Shown here piece by piece: positions 1-10,500 of a stretch of DNA of 32,167 bases. Every line of letters begins with the position of its first letter. Within the stretch, counting starts at the first letter, position 1. Both the position numbers and the translations under genes were made by a program. The DNA is from Chryseobacterium daeguense DSM 19388. Its GTDB lineage: Bacteria > Bacteroidota > Bacteroidia > Flavobacteriales > Weeksellaceae. The notes below the pieces were generated by a model. The model saw only the letters and a list, made by a program, of their open reading frames with translations, was not told the origin of the DNA and did not search any database. The stretch spans positions 1 to 32,167 of the forward strand of contig NZ_AUMT01000023.1 in assembly GCF_000430825.1 (NCBI RefSeq), in the 5' to 3' direction.

Positions 1-284
1 TCTCTCTTGGAGAAGATGCCTACCGCCTTTTTTAAGATATCACGTTCAAGCTTTGTTTCTTCCAGTTCTTTGCGAAGTCTCAATAACTCTTCCCTTATTG
101 GATCAGAGGATATTTGTTTTTCCTTGCTAAGTTTACCTTCTTTGTGAAGTTTTCGCCAATTAACGAGACTTTCTTTACAGATCCCAAATTCTTCAGCTAC
201 CGAGGATACATTGCCTCGCTGCTCACTTAAAGATACTGCTTGGATCTTAAACTCTAGACTGTAATTTTTTCTGATCTTTTTCAT
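1..284 (-). CDS. IS3-family transposase OrfA (helix-turn-helix), partial at window edge
   Basis: Starts with ATG at 284-282 and reads leftwards, open to the window edge (94 complete codons). The protein begins MKKIRKNYSLEFKIQAV and has the features of IS3 OrfA. The N-terminal half is a helix-turn-helix (SVAEEFGICKESLVNWRK). The C-terminal half is a basic, leucine-rich coiled coil (ELLRLRKELEETKLERDILKKAV) of the kind used for dimerisation. OrfA normally binds the IS ends and is joined to the OrfB integrase core by programmed frameshifting. OrfB is outside the window. From the right copy, full OrfA would be 96 residues ending KREG. Unlike the right copy, codon 11 here is GAG (Glu), so this copy is intact as far as it can be seen. 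Confidence 0.85.
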   Translation of the reverse strand, partial: MKKIRKNYSLEFKIQAVSLSEQRGNVSSVAEEFGICKESLVNWRKLHKEGKLSKEKQISSDPIREELLRLRKELEETKLERDILKKAVGIFSKR

Positions 285-305
285 ACTCTTAAAGATAAAG
301 AGTAT
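283..305 (-). promoter_or_regulatory. Hairpin covering the orfA start codon in the IS
   Basis: A perfect 8-bp inverted repeat (ATACTCTT / AAGAGTAT, 7-nt loop) includes the first two bases of the OrfA start codon and the AAGAG just before it. The identical structure sits at 31853-31875 in the other copy. In several IS elements such structures form only in transcripts that enter from outside and block transposase translation. That role here is inferred from the position. Confidence 0.45.
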
Positions 306-338
306 AAGAATTGTGTCCTAACAAAGTTAGCAACTCCA

Positions 339-1126
339 GTTCAGGAACTCCCGGAGTTTACTCTGCTTCTGCGAATTTTACTACTTTAGGAATTACATAT
401 TGTAATGCAACTAGTGCCGACGGACAATATAATTATATTTCCAATGTTACATTGGGAACGGTAAATAATACCACACCAGGAACCACATATTCAAACTTTA
501 CTGCTAATACAGCACTACAACCTACATTATCGCTTAATAGTTCAAATACAATAAGCGTTTCTATTACAACCAACCATCCGGGTGCTTCAAATAATGGAAT
601 GGCGGCATGGATAGATTTCAACAAAAATGGGATATTTGAAGCTAGTGAAAGAGTTTTGAATATGATTGTAACTGCTTTGCCAATAGGAACTACTCCTGTA
701 ACAGGTACATTTACAGTTCCGTCCACAGCGGTAACAAACTCCCCGTTAAGGATGAGAGTAGTGACTGTTTTAATGACTTCAGGATCTATAGGCAGTACTA
801 TTCCGGATTCGTTTGCATGTCTGTCTTTTCCGAATGGAGAGGTTGAAGATTATAATGTGTTTGTAAACGCTCCTTTGGCAACACATGAAGTCGCAGGTTC
901 TAAAAATGATATTCAATTATATCCAAACCCGGTATCAGATATTTTAAATATTACTAAAGTTTCTGAAAAAGCGGGTTATAAGATTTATAATGCTGCCGGT
1001 CAATTAGTAAAACAGGGACATATCAGCAACAAGCAGATCAATGTTTCTGAATTAATTAAAGGAGGTTATGTAATTTCAATTGAAGATAAAGGGAATAACT
1101 TTACTTCCAAGTTTATTAAAAATTAA
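339..1126 (+). pseudogene. C-terminal fragment of a secreted GEVED/T9SS protein, decapitated by the IS
   Basis: The open frame continues into the IS, but host sequence starts at 339. The remnant (about 262 residues) begins near the end of a fibronectin type III domain (SGTPGVYSASANFTT). A GEVED domain follows (TYCNATSADG at its start, PNGEVEDYNVF at its end), then a T9SS type A sorting domain (IQLYPNPVSDILNITK to FTSKFIKN). The last 75 or so residues are close to those of the next gene, so the lost front was probably a similar metalloprotease. No signal peptide or catalytic part remains and no credible start is left: the open frame could only start at a TTG inside the IS. The fragment is therefore most likely non-functional. 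The missing 5' part should lie beyond the unseen end of the IS, unless the IS also deleted it. Confidence 0.8.
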
Positions 1127-1149
1127 TTTCAATTAAAATTTAGTATCAG

Positions 1150-1181
1150 AGTCTCCGGAATTTCCGGAGACTTTTTATTTT
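1150..1181 (+). terminator. Rho-independent terminator after the truncated protease gene
   Basis: A 9-bp perfect stem (AGTCTCCGG / CCGGAGACT) with a 5-nt loop, followed by TTTTTATTTT, 23 bases after the stop codon. Confidence 0.85.
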
Positions 1182-1260
1182 AAGCTAATAATGATTTACA
1201 TATTTAGGAATAATAGGTTAAACGTTTATTAGTTAAAATATTAAATTATAGTATTTTTTT

Positions 1261-1292
1261 TTGGAAAATACGGAAATCAATGGTTATTTTTG
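1261..1292 (+). promoter_or_regulatory. Bacteroidota-type promoter upstream of the 972-residue metalloprotease
   Basis: TTG (1261-1263), 21 bases, then TATTTTTG (1285-1292), a full match to the flavobacterial TAnnTTTG -7 box with an allowed spacing. The implied start of transcription is close to 1299, leaving a short leader before the ATG at 1311. This also argues against translation starting upstream at the TTG at 1290. Confidence 0.5.
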
Positions 1293-1310
1293 AATCAAAA
1301 TAATCCTTAT

Positions 1311-4229
1311 ATGAAAAAACTCATTACTACTTTGTTTTGTGGTTTAATAGGAGGGACCATGTTTGCACAATGGACTCCGGCTGCATTTGAAGGAAGATCA
1401 GAAAAATCTTCTAATGTAAGAAGTTACTATAAGCTGGATCTTAATAAAATAAGAACTCAGCTTAATGATGCTCAGGAAACAGGTAAAAACGCAAGACCTG
1501 TTGAGATTTCTTTACCGACTCTGGATGGGAAAATTGAAAAGTTTGCGGTGTATAGCTCTCCTGTAGTAGTTAAGGAACTGGCAGATCAATATCAGCTTGG
1601 ATCTTATGTGGGAGTGGGGATAGATGATCCTTCTAAATATGTAAGATTTTCTGTAGCTCCGAATGATTTTCAGTCAATGATAATTAAAGATGGGGTTTAC
1701 CAGTTTATCGATGCACAGAATGCAGACAAAACAGTTTATGGAGTACATGCCAAAACAGACAAAACCCCGGGAGGATTCGTTTGCAGCATGAATGAAAGTG
1801 CCCTGTCAAAAAAGCAGATGGATGCATTATACGCAAAAGGTAAAACGTTTGATAAAAATCCTACGAACTTTTCAAAATCTTCAGATCAGAAATTCAGAAC
1901 AATGAGGCTGGCAATTTCTGTTACCGGAGAATATACGCAATACTTTGGAGGAACAGTAACAGGAGCACTTACAGCCATCAATGCTACCATGACCAGAGTA
2001 AACGGAGTTTTCGAAAAAGATTTTGCTTTACGTCTTCTTGTACAGAATTTCCCGAGTATAATCTATACCAATGCGGCAACAGATCCTTATTCTCCTGCAG
2101 CAACGGGAGCTGGTGGCGCATGGAATCTTGAATTGCAAGGGGTGTTAACTGCAAACGTAGGAAATGCTAATTATGATATCGGTCATTTATTTGGAGCTTC
2201 CGGAGGAGGTGGTAACGCAGGATGTATCGGTTGTGTTTGTACAGATCCTACCACTGCTGAGCCGGAAGGAAAAGGCTCAGGGTTTACATCTCCTGCAGAC
2301 GGTATTCCTCAGGGTGATAATTTTGATATTGATTATGTTGCTCACGAAATGGGTCACCAGTTGGGGGCAAACCACACTTTCTCTCACAGTATTGAAGGAA
2401 CTAATGTAAATATGGAGCCCGGTTCAGGTTCTACAATTATGGGATATGCCGGGATAGTTCCTGGTGCGAATGTGCAGATGCATTCTGATCCTTATTTCCA
2501 TGTTGCAAGTATTATTCAGGTAGAAGATAATCTTTCTACTGTATCTTGTGATGTAGAAACAACGGTTACAAATAATCCGCCGGTAATCGGTGCTCTTACA
2601 GATTACACAATTCCTAAAGGAACAGCATTTGTTCTTACGGGAACAGCTACAGATGCCGAAAATGATCCTATGACTTATACCTGGGAACAGTTTGACACTG
2701 CTGCTACTTCGGTAACATCGGTTACTGGAAACAATGCTACCGGAGCGTTATTCAGATCTATTGCTCCTTCAGCTACAGGTCATACAAGATATTTCCCTAA
2801 ATTCTCTTCAGTATTAGCAGGGAACCTTACAGTGCCTGCAGATTGGGAAACTGTTTCAAATGTAGCAAGACCTACAAACTTTGTTTTAACAGTAAGAGAT
2901 AATAATCCTCTTTCTACTTCACAGCAGACACAGAGTGATATTGTAACGGTAACTGTAGGAAACAACGGTCCGTTTAAAGTAAACTCTACACAGGTTTATC
3001 ACAATTTAGCAGCTGCTTTATTATGGGATGTTGCATCCACTAATGCTGCCCCGTATAATGTTGCGAATGTAAAAATAGATTATACTACAGATAACGGTGC
3101 TACGTGGACGGTTCTTTCTGCAAACACTCCAAACGACGGTGCGGAAAACTTTACTTTCCCTGCAGCACTGAACGGACAGAATATTAAAGTAAGAATTTCT
3201 TCTATCGGAAATATCTTCTATACAATCAAGCAGGTATTGGTAACTGCCGCACCTGCATGTAGCTCTGCTGCACCAACTAATATTGCTGTAAACGGAATTA
3301 CTGCTACTGGTGCTACGGTAAGCTGGAATCCTACAGTGGGTGCTACTTATCAGATCAGATACAAGAAAATTACTGAAACAGCCTGGCAGCAGACAACTTC
3401 TTCAAGCAACTCTGTAATTTTAACAGGATTGGAAGAAGGTACTAAATATGATCTTCAGGTATTGACAATCTGCTCTGGTACTCCAAGTGCTTACAGTGCA
3501 AACAATCCATTTGTAACTGCTTCTGTAACTACTTATTGCGCACTTACTTCTGCTGATCCTTCAGAAGAATATATTTCTAATGTAACATTGGCAAACGTAA
3601 ACAATACTTCCGGAGCGAGTACATACACAGATTACGGAACGGATGCAACTAAAATTGTTCATTTAGTAAGCGGATCTACAAACAATACAGTTTCTGTAAC
3701 CAAAACTTGGGCAGCTGATATTTATTCTGAAGGAGTAAGAGTTTGGATTGATTTCAATAGAAATGGTACTTTTGATACTGATGAAATGGTAATGAACTCA
3801 GCTGCAAGCACAGTGCCTACAGTGAGCAGTACATTTACAGTTCCTGCAACAGCCGTTCAGAACAAAATGCTTAAAATGAGAGTAGCATTACGTTACAATA
3901 CTGTAGCGGCACCTTGTACATCTTACACTTATGGAGAAGTTGAAGATTATAATGTGTTGGTAACTCCTACGGTATTGGCAACAAATGACGTGGCAGGGCC
4001 TAAGAATGATATACAGATGTACCCTAATCCGGTAGTGGATGTTATCAATATCACTAAAGTTTCTGATAAAGCAGCTTACAAAATCTACAGCGCTGCAGGA
4101 CAATTAGTAAAACAGGGAACTATTAATAACGGACAGATTAATGTTTCTGAACTAATTAAAGGAGCTTATGTAATTTCAATTGATGATAAAGGAAAAGATA
4201 CATTCACTTCCAAGTTTATCAAAAAATAA
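1311..4229 (+). CDS. Secreted reprolysin-like (M12B) zinc metalloprotease, FN3-GEVED-T9SS
   Basis: I chose the ATG at 1311 because it gives a clean signal peptide (MKKLITTLFCGLIGGTMFAQ); an in-frame TTG at 1290 would only add a charged front and overlaps the -7 box. The protein is 972 residues. Order of parts: signal peptide 1-20; propeptide-like region to about 200; metalloprotease domain about 200-430; a cadherin/PKD-like stretch about 430-640; FN3 about 648-740; GEVED about 742-880 (YGEVEDYNV); T9SS type A sorting domain about 895-972. The zinc site is HEMGHQLGANH (H345, E346, H349, H355), the HExxHxxGxxH pattern, with the Met-turn STIMGY at M377. By family knowledge it would be exported by Sec, then carried across the outer membrane by the type IX system with its tail removed. 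The substrate is unknown. It lies in a tandem array with the fragment before it and the larger paralogue after it, each with its own terminator and promoter. Confidence 0.9.
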   Translation: MKKLITTLFCGLIGGTMFAQWTPAAFEGRSEKSSNVRSYYKLDLNKIRTQLNDAQETGKNARPVEISLPTLDGKIEKFAVYSSPVVVKELADQYQLGSYVGVGIDDPSKYVRFSVAPNDFQSMIIKDGVYQFIDAQNADKTVYGVHAKTDKTPGGFVCSMNESALSKKQMDALYAKGKTFDKNPTNFSKSSDQKFRTMRLAISVTGEYTQYFGGTVTGALTAINATMTRVNGVFEKDFALRLLVQNFPSIIYTNAATDPYSPAATGAGGAWNLELQGVLTANVGNANYDIGHLFGASGGGGNAGCIGCVCTDPTTAEPEGKGSGFTSPADGIPQGDNFDIDYVAHEMGHQLGANHTFSHSIEGTNVNMEPGSGSTIMGYAGIVPGANVQMHSDPYFHVASIIQVEDNLSTVSCDVETTVTNNPPVIGALTDYTIPKGTAFVLTGTATDAENDPMTYTWEQFDTAATSVTSVTGNNATGALFRSIAPSATGHTRYFPKFSSVLAGNLTVPADWETVSNVARPTNFVLTVRDNNPLSTSQQTQSDIVTVTVGNNGPFKVNSTQVYHNLAAALLWDVASTNAAPYNVANVKIDYTTDNGATWTVLSANTPNDGAENFTFPAALNGQNIKVRISSIGNIFYTIKQVLVTAAPACSSAAPTNIAVNGITATGATVSWNPTVGATYQIRYKKITETAWQQTTSSSNSVILTGLEEGTKYDLQVLTICSGTPSAYSANNPFVTASVTTYCALTSADPSEEYISNVTLANVNNTSGASTYTDYGTDATKIVHLVSGSTNNTVSVTKTWAADIYSEGVRVWIDFNRNGTFDTDEMVMNSAASTVPTVSSTFTVPATAVQNKMLKMRVALRYNTVAAPCTSYTYGEVEDYNVLVTPTVLATNDVAGPKNDIQMYPNPVVDVINITKVSDKAAYKIYSAAGQLVKQGTINNGQINVSELIKGAYVISIDDKGKDTFTSKFIKK

Positions 4230-4252
4230 TTTAAATTAATTTAAATAATGAA

Positions 4253-4282
4253 ATCCTCAGGTCTTCCTGGGGATTTTTTTTT
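4253..4282 (+). terminator. Rho-independent terminator after the 972-residue metalloprotease
   Basis: A 9-bp stem (ATCCTCAGG / CCTGGGGAT, one T-G wobble) with the loop TCTT, running into a T tract at 4274-4282. The rest of the 329-base gap to the next gene is AT-rich and holds only that gene's promoter. Confidence 0.8.
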
Positions 4283-4498
4283 GTTCGAAATTTTGGATAG
4301 AGACATAAATAATTACATAACTCTACCATTTTAAGCAAATTCTACTATTGTTGAAAGTTCAATAAATAATCTTAAAATCAAGTAATAATTATGGAAAAGC
4401 CTTTAAATACGGAAAATTTTAAAATTTGGCTGTTATTTTTTATTATTGAAAACATATTTTAAAACGTTGTGAAATTTGTATAAAAAAAATAGATGTAT

Positions 4499-4531
4499 TT
4501 GTAAATTAATAACAAAAAATGATTAGATTTG
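4499..4531 (+). promoter_or_regulatory. Bacteroidota-type promoter upstream of the giant metalloprotease
   Basis: TTG (4499-4501), 22 bases, then TAGATTTG (4524-4531), matching TAnnTTTG. The ATG follows 27 bases after the -7 box. The large protease therefore appears to be transcribed independently of its neighbour. Confidence 0.5.
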
Positions 4532-4558
4532 TGTAATTAATATAATATTGAGAAAGTT

Positions 4559-7500
4559 ATGAAGAGAAAATTTACTTCTTTCTTTTTCCTCTTTTTGTTT
4601 GCGATAACCAGTGCACAATGGAATCCCACGACATTCAGGGGAGAAAAAATTAGAGCGAATACCGATATTAAAGGGTATTACACTCTAGACATTTCTTTAC
4701 TAAAGTCTCAATTGGCAAATGCGCAGGAAACGGGTAAAAATGCAAAACCCGTCACCATATCATTGCCAACTTTGGATGGAAGAATTGAAAAATTTGCCGT
4801 TTACAGCTTCCCTGTGGTAGTGAAGGAACTGGCAAATGAGTATCAACTGGGCTCTTACGTGGGAGTTGGGATAGATGATCCCGGCAAATACCTGAGATTC
4901 AGCTTAGCACCTGATGATTTCCAATCAATGATCATCAAAAACGGCAAATACGAGTTTATAGAACCGGCCGACAAGAGCAAAACTGTTTACGGAGTGCACC
5001 CGAAAACAGACAAAAGCAATGAAGGCTTCCTTTGTTCTATGAATGAAGACAGATTATCAAAACAGGAAATTGAAAATCTGTACACGACAGGAAAAGCATT
5101 TTCTAACCAGACAATGAATTTCTCTAAAAGTTCTGACAAAAAGTACAGAACAATGAGACTTGCAATGTCTGTGACAGGAGAGTACACCCAGTATTTCGGA
5201 GGGACAGTTGCTGCGGCACTTACCGCTATCAATGCTACTCTTACAAGAGTAAATGGTGTATTTGAAAAAGATTTTGCTTTGCATTTAATTTTACAAAACT
5301 TTCCGGGGGTAATCTATACCAATCCGGCTACCGATCCTTATTCACCTGCTGCTACAGGAGCCGGCGGTGCATGGAACCTTGAGCTTCAGCAGACACTTAC
5401 AGCCAATGTAGGAAATACAAACTATGATATCGGGCACTTATTTGGTGCTTCCGGAGGTGGTGGTAATGCAGGATGTATCGGCTGTGTATGTGTAAACCCT
5501 GTTAATAATGCTGTTGACACAGAAAAGGGTTCAGGATTTACTTCTCCCGCAGATGCTATTCCGCAGGGAGATAATTTTGATATTGACTATGTAGCTCACG
5601 AAATGGGTCACCAGTTCGGAGCTAATCATACATTTTCACACGGTCTTGAAGGGGCTGGTGTAAATCAGGAGCCAGGTTCAGGGTCTACCATTATGGGATA
5701 TGCGGGAATCACAGGAGCCAATACAGATGTTCAGCCTCACTCTGATCCCTATTTTCATATCGCTAGTATCAAGCAGGTTCAGGCTAATTTAATCAGTAAA
5801 ACCTGTGATGTAGAAACTGTAATTACAAACAACCCTCCTGTAATTGCTGCTTTACCTACTTACAACATTCCTAAAGGAACAGCTTTCGTTTTAACGGCTT
5901 CTGCTACAGATGCAGAAAATGACCCAATGACGTATTGCTGGGAAGAGGTAGATAATGCAAGTGTTACAATTAATAAAAATAACTTGGGAAATACCGCTAC
6001 CGGTGCTTCTTTCAGATCATTGAGCCCTACTACGAGCCCTACAAGATATTTTCCTAAATTATCTTCGGTTCTTGCAGGGGTTTTAAATAATTCAAACAAC
6101 GGATGGGAATCAGTTTCCTCTATTGCAAGAAACTCTAAGTTTGCGGTAACAGTAAGAGATAATAATCCTGCTGCCAACCAGCAGCAAACTCAGTTTGCAG
6201 AACAGACAATCACAGTAGGAAATGACGGTCCTTTCAAGGTAACCACTACAACGGCTTACAACAATGGTCCTACCACTGTTGCATGGGATGTTGTAAATAC
6301 TACAGCTGCTCCTTATAATGTGGCCAATGTTAAAATTGACTATACTACAGATAACGGAGTAACATGGACTGTTCTGTCTGCTTCAACAGCTAATGATGGC
6401 AACGAATCTTTTAATATTGCAGGTCTTACGGTAGGTAATACTGTGAAAATAAGAGTAGCTGCTATCGGAAACGTATTCTATGCTATCGGAAGTGCTACGG
6501 TTGCGAGCTTAGCTGCATGTACAGGTGCTCCTCCTGCAGGTATTACCGTTACGGCAATTACGCAGACATCAGCTACAGTTTCCTGGACTGCTGCTGCAGG
6601 TGCAACTTATGTAATTCAGTATCGTCCGGTAGGAAGTGGTACATGGGTTACTGTAACCTCTACAGGAAACTCAATAGGCCTTACAGGTCTTAGTGATGGC
6701 ATTCAGTATGAAGTGCAGGTGGCTACGGTTTGTGCCGGTGTTCAGGGAGCATTCTCTGCATCTACCAACTTTACAACTCCGGGACTTACTTACTGTACAA
6801 TGACGTCCAGTAACTTTGGTTCAGAATATATTTCGAATGTTACGGTAACTCCGGTAGGAGCTGCCATTATGAGCAACAACTCTGCAGGTTCTACTTATAC
6901 CGATTATACTGCTACACCGAGTGCATTAGTAAATTTGGTTATAGGATCTACTGGTAATACAGTTTCTGTTACTAAATTCTTCCCGGGTACAATCTGGAGC
7001 GAAGCAGTAGGAGTTTGGATTGACTTCAACAGAAACGGAGTATTCGAAGCTACTGAGCAGGTGATGAACTCACCTTCAAGCACAACTACTCCGGTTTCGG
7101 CTACATTCAATGTTCCTGCAACGGCTTACAACGGCCCTGCGACAACAAGAATGAGAGTTGCCATGAGATACAATACTTCTCCGGTAATGTGTCAGAGCTT
7201 TGGAGACGGGGAAGTTGAAGATTATGCTGTAAAATTAATCCAGCCGATCCCTTGTACAAGTAATGCTCCTTTAAACCTTACAGTAACCAACCTTACAGCA
7301 ACTTCTGCTTATGTAATGTGGGATCCAATCACAGGTGGTACTTATGTTTTACAATGGAGACCGGTAGGTTCTACTACATGGACTACAGTTCCTTTAACAA
7401 CGCCGGCTTATACTATTACTGGTTTAACAGAGATGACTCAGTATGAAGTTCAGGTGGCTTATGTTTGTTCAGGAACTACGGGTACTTATACTGCTCCTTA

Positions 7501-10500
7501 TCAGTTTACGACACCTCAGGTTACGTATTGTAACAATACGCCTGTAAATAATACGAATGGTTATATTTCTAATGTAACAATTACTCCTACAGGATCGTAT
7601 GTAATGAGTAGTAATACAGGGCCAAGTACTTATACCAACTATTCTGCAGACCCTGCAAAACTGGTAACATTAGTACGTACCTCTACAAATAACTCTATTT
7701 CTGTATCTAAATCTTGGACAGGAACTTTCCAATCCTTCCTGGCAGTTGGTGCATGGATTGACTTTAACAGAAATGGTATCTTCGAAACAGCGGAAAGAGT
7801 AATCAGTACTACAACAAGTACAACTACTCCTATCAGTGCGACATTCACGGTACCTGCAACTTCTTACGCCGGACCATTAACGCTTAGAATGAGAATTATA
7901 TTCTCTACAAGTACGATCAGTGATCCGTGTGCGAACGTTAATGAAGGTGAGGTAGAAGATTATGCTGTGAAGATTATTGATGCTTCACCGTGTACAACGG
8001 CTCCGCCTACACCAATTATTGTTTCAAACGTAACAGCTGCTACAGCTCTTGTTTCATGGGTGAGTACTACAGGTGCTACCTATACATTAAGATACAGAAC
8101 AGGTACAGGTGCATGGACTACCATAGCTGCTGCTACAAACCCTTACCCAATTACAAACCTGAATGCTTCTACAACGTATGAAGTGCAGGTGGCTACAATC
8201 TGTGGCGGTACTACCGGTGCATGGTCAAATTCTGTAAACTTCACAACTCCGGCAAGTACTTATTGTAATTCCGGTACGGCAACTGTTACCAACGGTTTCA
8301 TTAATAATGTAACGGTAACGGGAACTGCTACTCCAATGATGTCTAATAACTCCGGACCTACTACATATACGGATTATTCTAACGATGCTACTAAGATTGT
8401 TACTTTAGCTCGTAACTCTACAAATAATATCCTTTCTGTAGGAAGAACAATCCTGTCCAGTACATATTCTACTTATGCATGGATAGATTTCAACGGGGAC
8501 GGAATATTTAATAATAACCCAAGTACTGTTCCGGGTGGAGAAAGAATCATGAACTTAGGATTCTCATCTACAACACCTGTTACGGCTAACTTCGCTGTTC
8601 CTGCTGGAGCATACTCTGGAACGAATAAAGTTAAAATGCGTGTGATTGTATATTTCAACACACCTACAGATGCTTGTTCGCCTCTTACAAGTAACGGAGA
8701 AGTTGAAGATTATCAGGTTAAATTTATTGATATCCAGCCTTGTACTACAGCAGCGCCGCAAGGTATTGTAGTTACAAATATTGCAGCTACTACAGCTACT
8801 GTGTCTTGGATTTCTGCTACAGGGGCTACTTATCTGGTAAGATGGAGAACTACTTCACCGGTAGGTGCATGGAACGTATCTCCGGCTCCTATTACAGGAA
8901 ACAGCTACAATATAACAGGCCTTACTGAGCAGACAGCTTATGAAGTGCAGGTGGCTACTATTTGTGGTGGTACTCAGGGACCTTGGTCTGCATCAATACC
9001 ATTTACCACTACACCTATTACTTACTGTAATATGACGGGTACAGGAACTACGGATTTCATTTCTAATGTTACGGTTACTCCTGTAAACCCTGGTCTTCCG
9101 GTAGTTAATAATACTTCGGTTCAGACAAATTATATTTTATACAATACTCCTGCTACACTTATTAATCTTGAGATAGGATCTACAGGTAATAAGCTTTCCG
9201 TAGCGAAAGGATGGTCCAGTGGAACGCAAAGTGATGCGGTATCTGCATGGATCGACTTTAACAGAAACGGCGTATTTGAATCTACAGAACAGATTATGAA
9301 TTCTGCAGCGAGTACTACCACTCCTGTAACAGCACTGTTCAGTGTACCTTCAACTGCTTATAGCGGAGCTCTTACTACTACCATGAGAGTTGTTCTGAAA
9401 CGCTCAAGTGCTCCGGTAATGTGCCAGAATGCCATAAATGGTGAAGTAGAAGATTACACGGTAAAATTAAGACCTTGTAACACAACCATGCCTACAAACG
9501 TAGCGATCAATACGATCACTCACGTTTCTGCCAACGTAAACTGGACGGTACCAGCCGGTACGCTTACATTTGTTGTAAGATACAGAGTAGCCGGTACTAC
9601 ACCATGGACGGAAGTTATTGCTTCTACACTTTCAGGGAACCCTCCTTTACCGTTAACAGGTTTAACGCCTGCTACAACGTATGAGGTTCAGGTAGCTGCA
9701 AGCTGTGGAACTACTCCGGGTACATTTACAAATATTCAGACATTCACTACGAGATGTGATCCTACACCTCCGAATGTTACAATAGGTACTGTAACTACAA
9801 ACTCGGCAGTTGTAAACTGGGCACCGATTGCAGCAAGCTCTACGTATGTAATAAGATACAGAATCGTAGGAACTACAACGTGGACTACAGTAAACGTTAC
9901 AACTCCTCCTTTCGGTTCTTATACAATTACAGGTCTTAGCCCGTATACAACGTATGAGGTACAGATAGCAAATATGTGTAACGGTGAAACTACGGTAAAC
10001 CCTTGGTCTAACCCTAAAGTATTTACTACAGAAAGAACTTGTGAATTACCGCCTCCGGGACTTACAATTACTAACCTTACGCCTAATACGGCAGTAGTGG
10101 TTTGGGATCCGTTCCCGGGTGCTACTTATATCCTTAGATATAGAAAGGTAGGTGTTCCGAGCTGGACGAATGTTCCTTCTTCTACAAATACAGTTACATT
10201 GACTGGTTTAACAGAGCTGACTCAGTATGAAATGCAGGTAGCAAACGTATGTAGTGGTACTCCTGGTACATATACACTGCCATATTTCTTCACTACACCT
10301 ACTGTAGTGTACTGTCAGATGACTTCTACTGTTTCGAATTCAGAACATATTTCAAAAGTTACTGTAACTCCGAATGGTAAGCCTAAGATGGAAAACCCGT
10401 CTGCTGCATCCAACTACACAGATTATACAGGTATTCCTGCCACATTTATCGAGCTGGTACAAGGTTCTTCAAACAACCAGATTACTATCGAGAAAAAATT

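Larger units (their letters stand above)
1..338 (-). mobile_element. IS3-family insertion sequence, left copy, partial
   Basis: This stretch is the orfA end of an IS3-family element that runs off the left edge of the window. Its reverse complement matches 31820-32157 with a single base difference, so the same element occurs twice in inverted orientation. The outer end, read into the element, starts TGGAGTTGC; the TG start fits IS3-family ends. The flanking host sequence changes exactly at 338/339, where a protease gene is cut. A CTAAC-AAA-GTTAG hairpin (318-330) lies just inside the end. Only one end is visible, so the terminal inverted repeat and the full length cannot be judged. Confidence 0.85.

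Noticed and set aside
4987..6177. Minus-strand open frames inside the giant protease gene and similar frames opposite other genes
   Set aside because: They lie opposite well-supported coding sequence, match no family and lack start signals.
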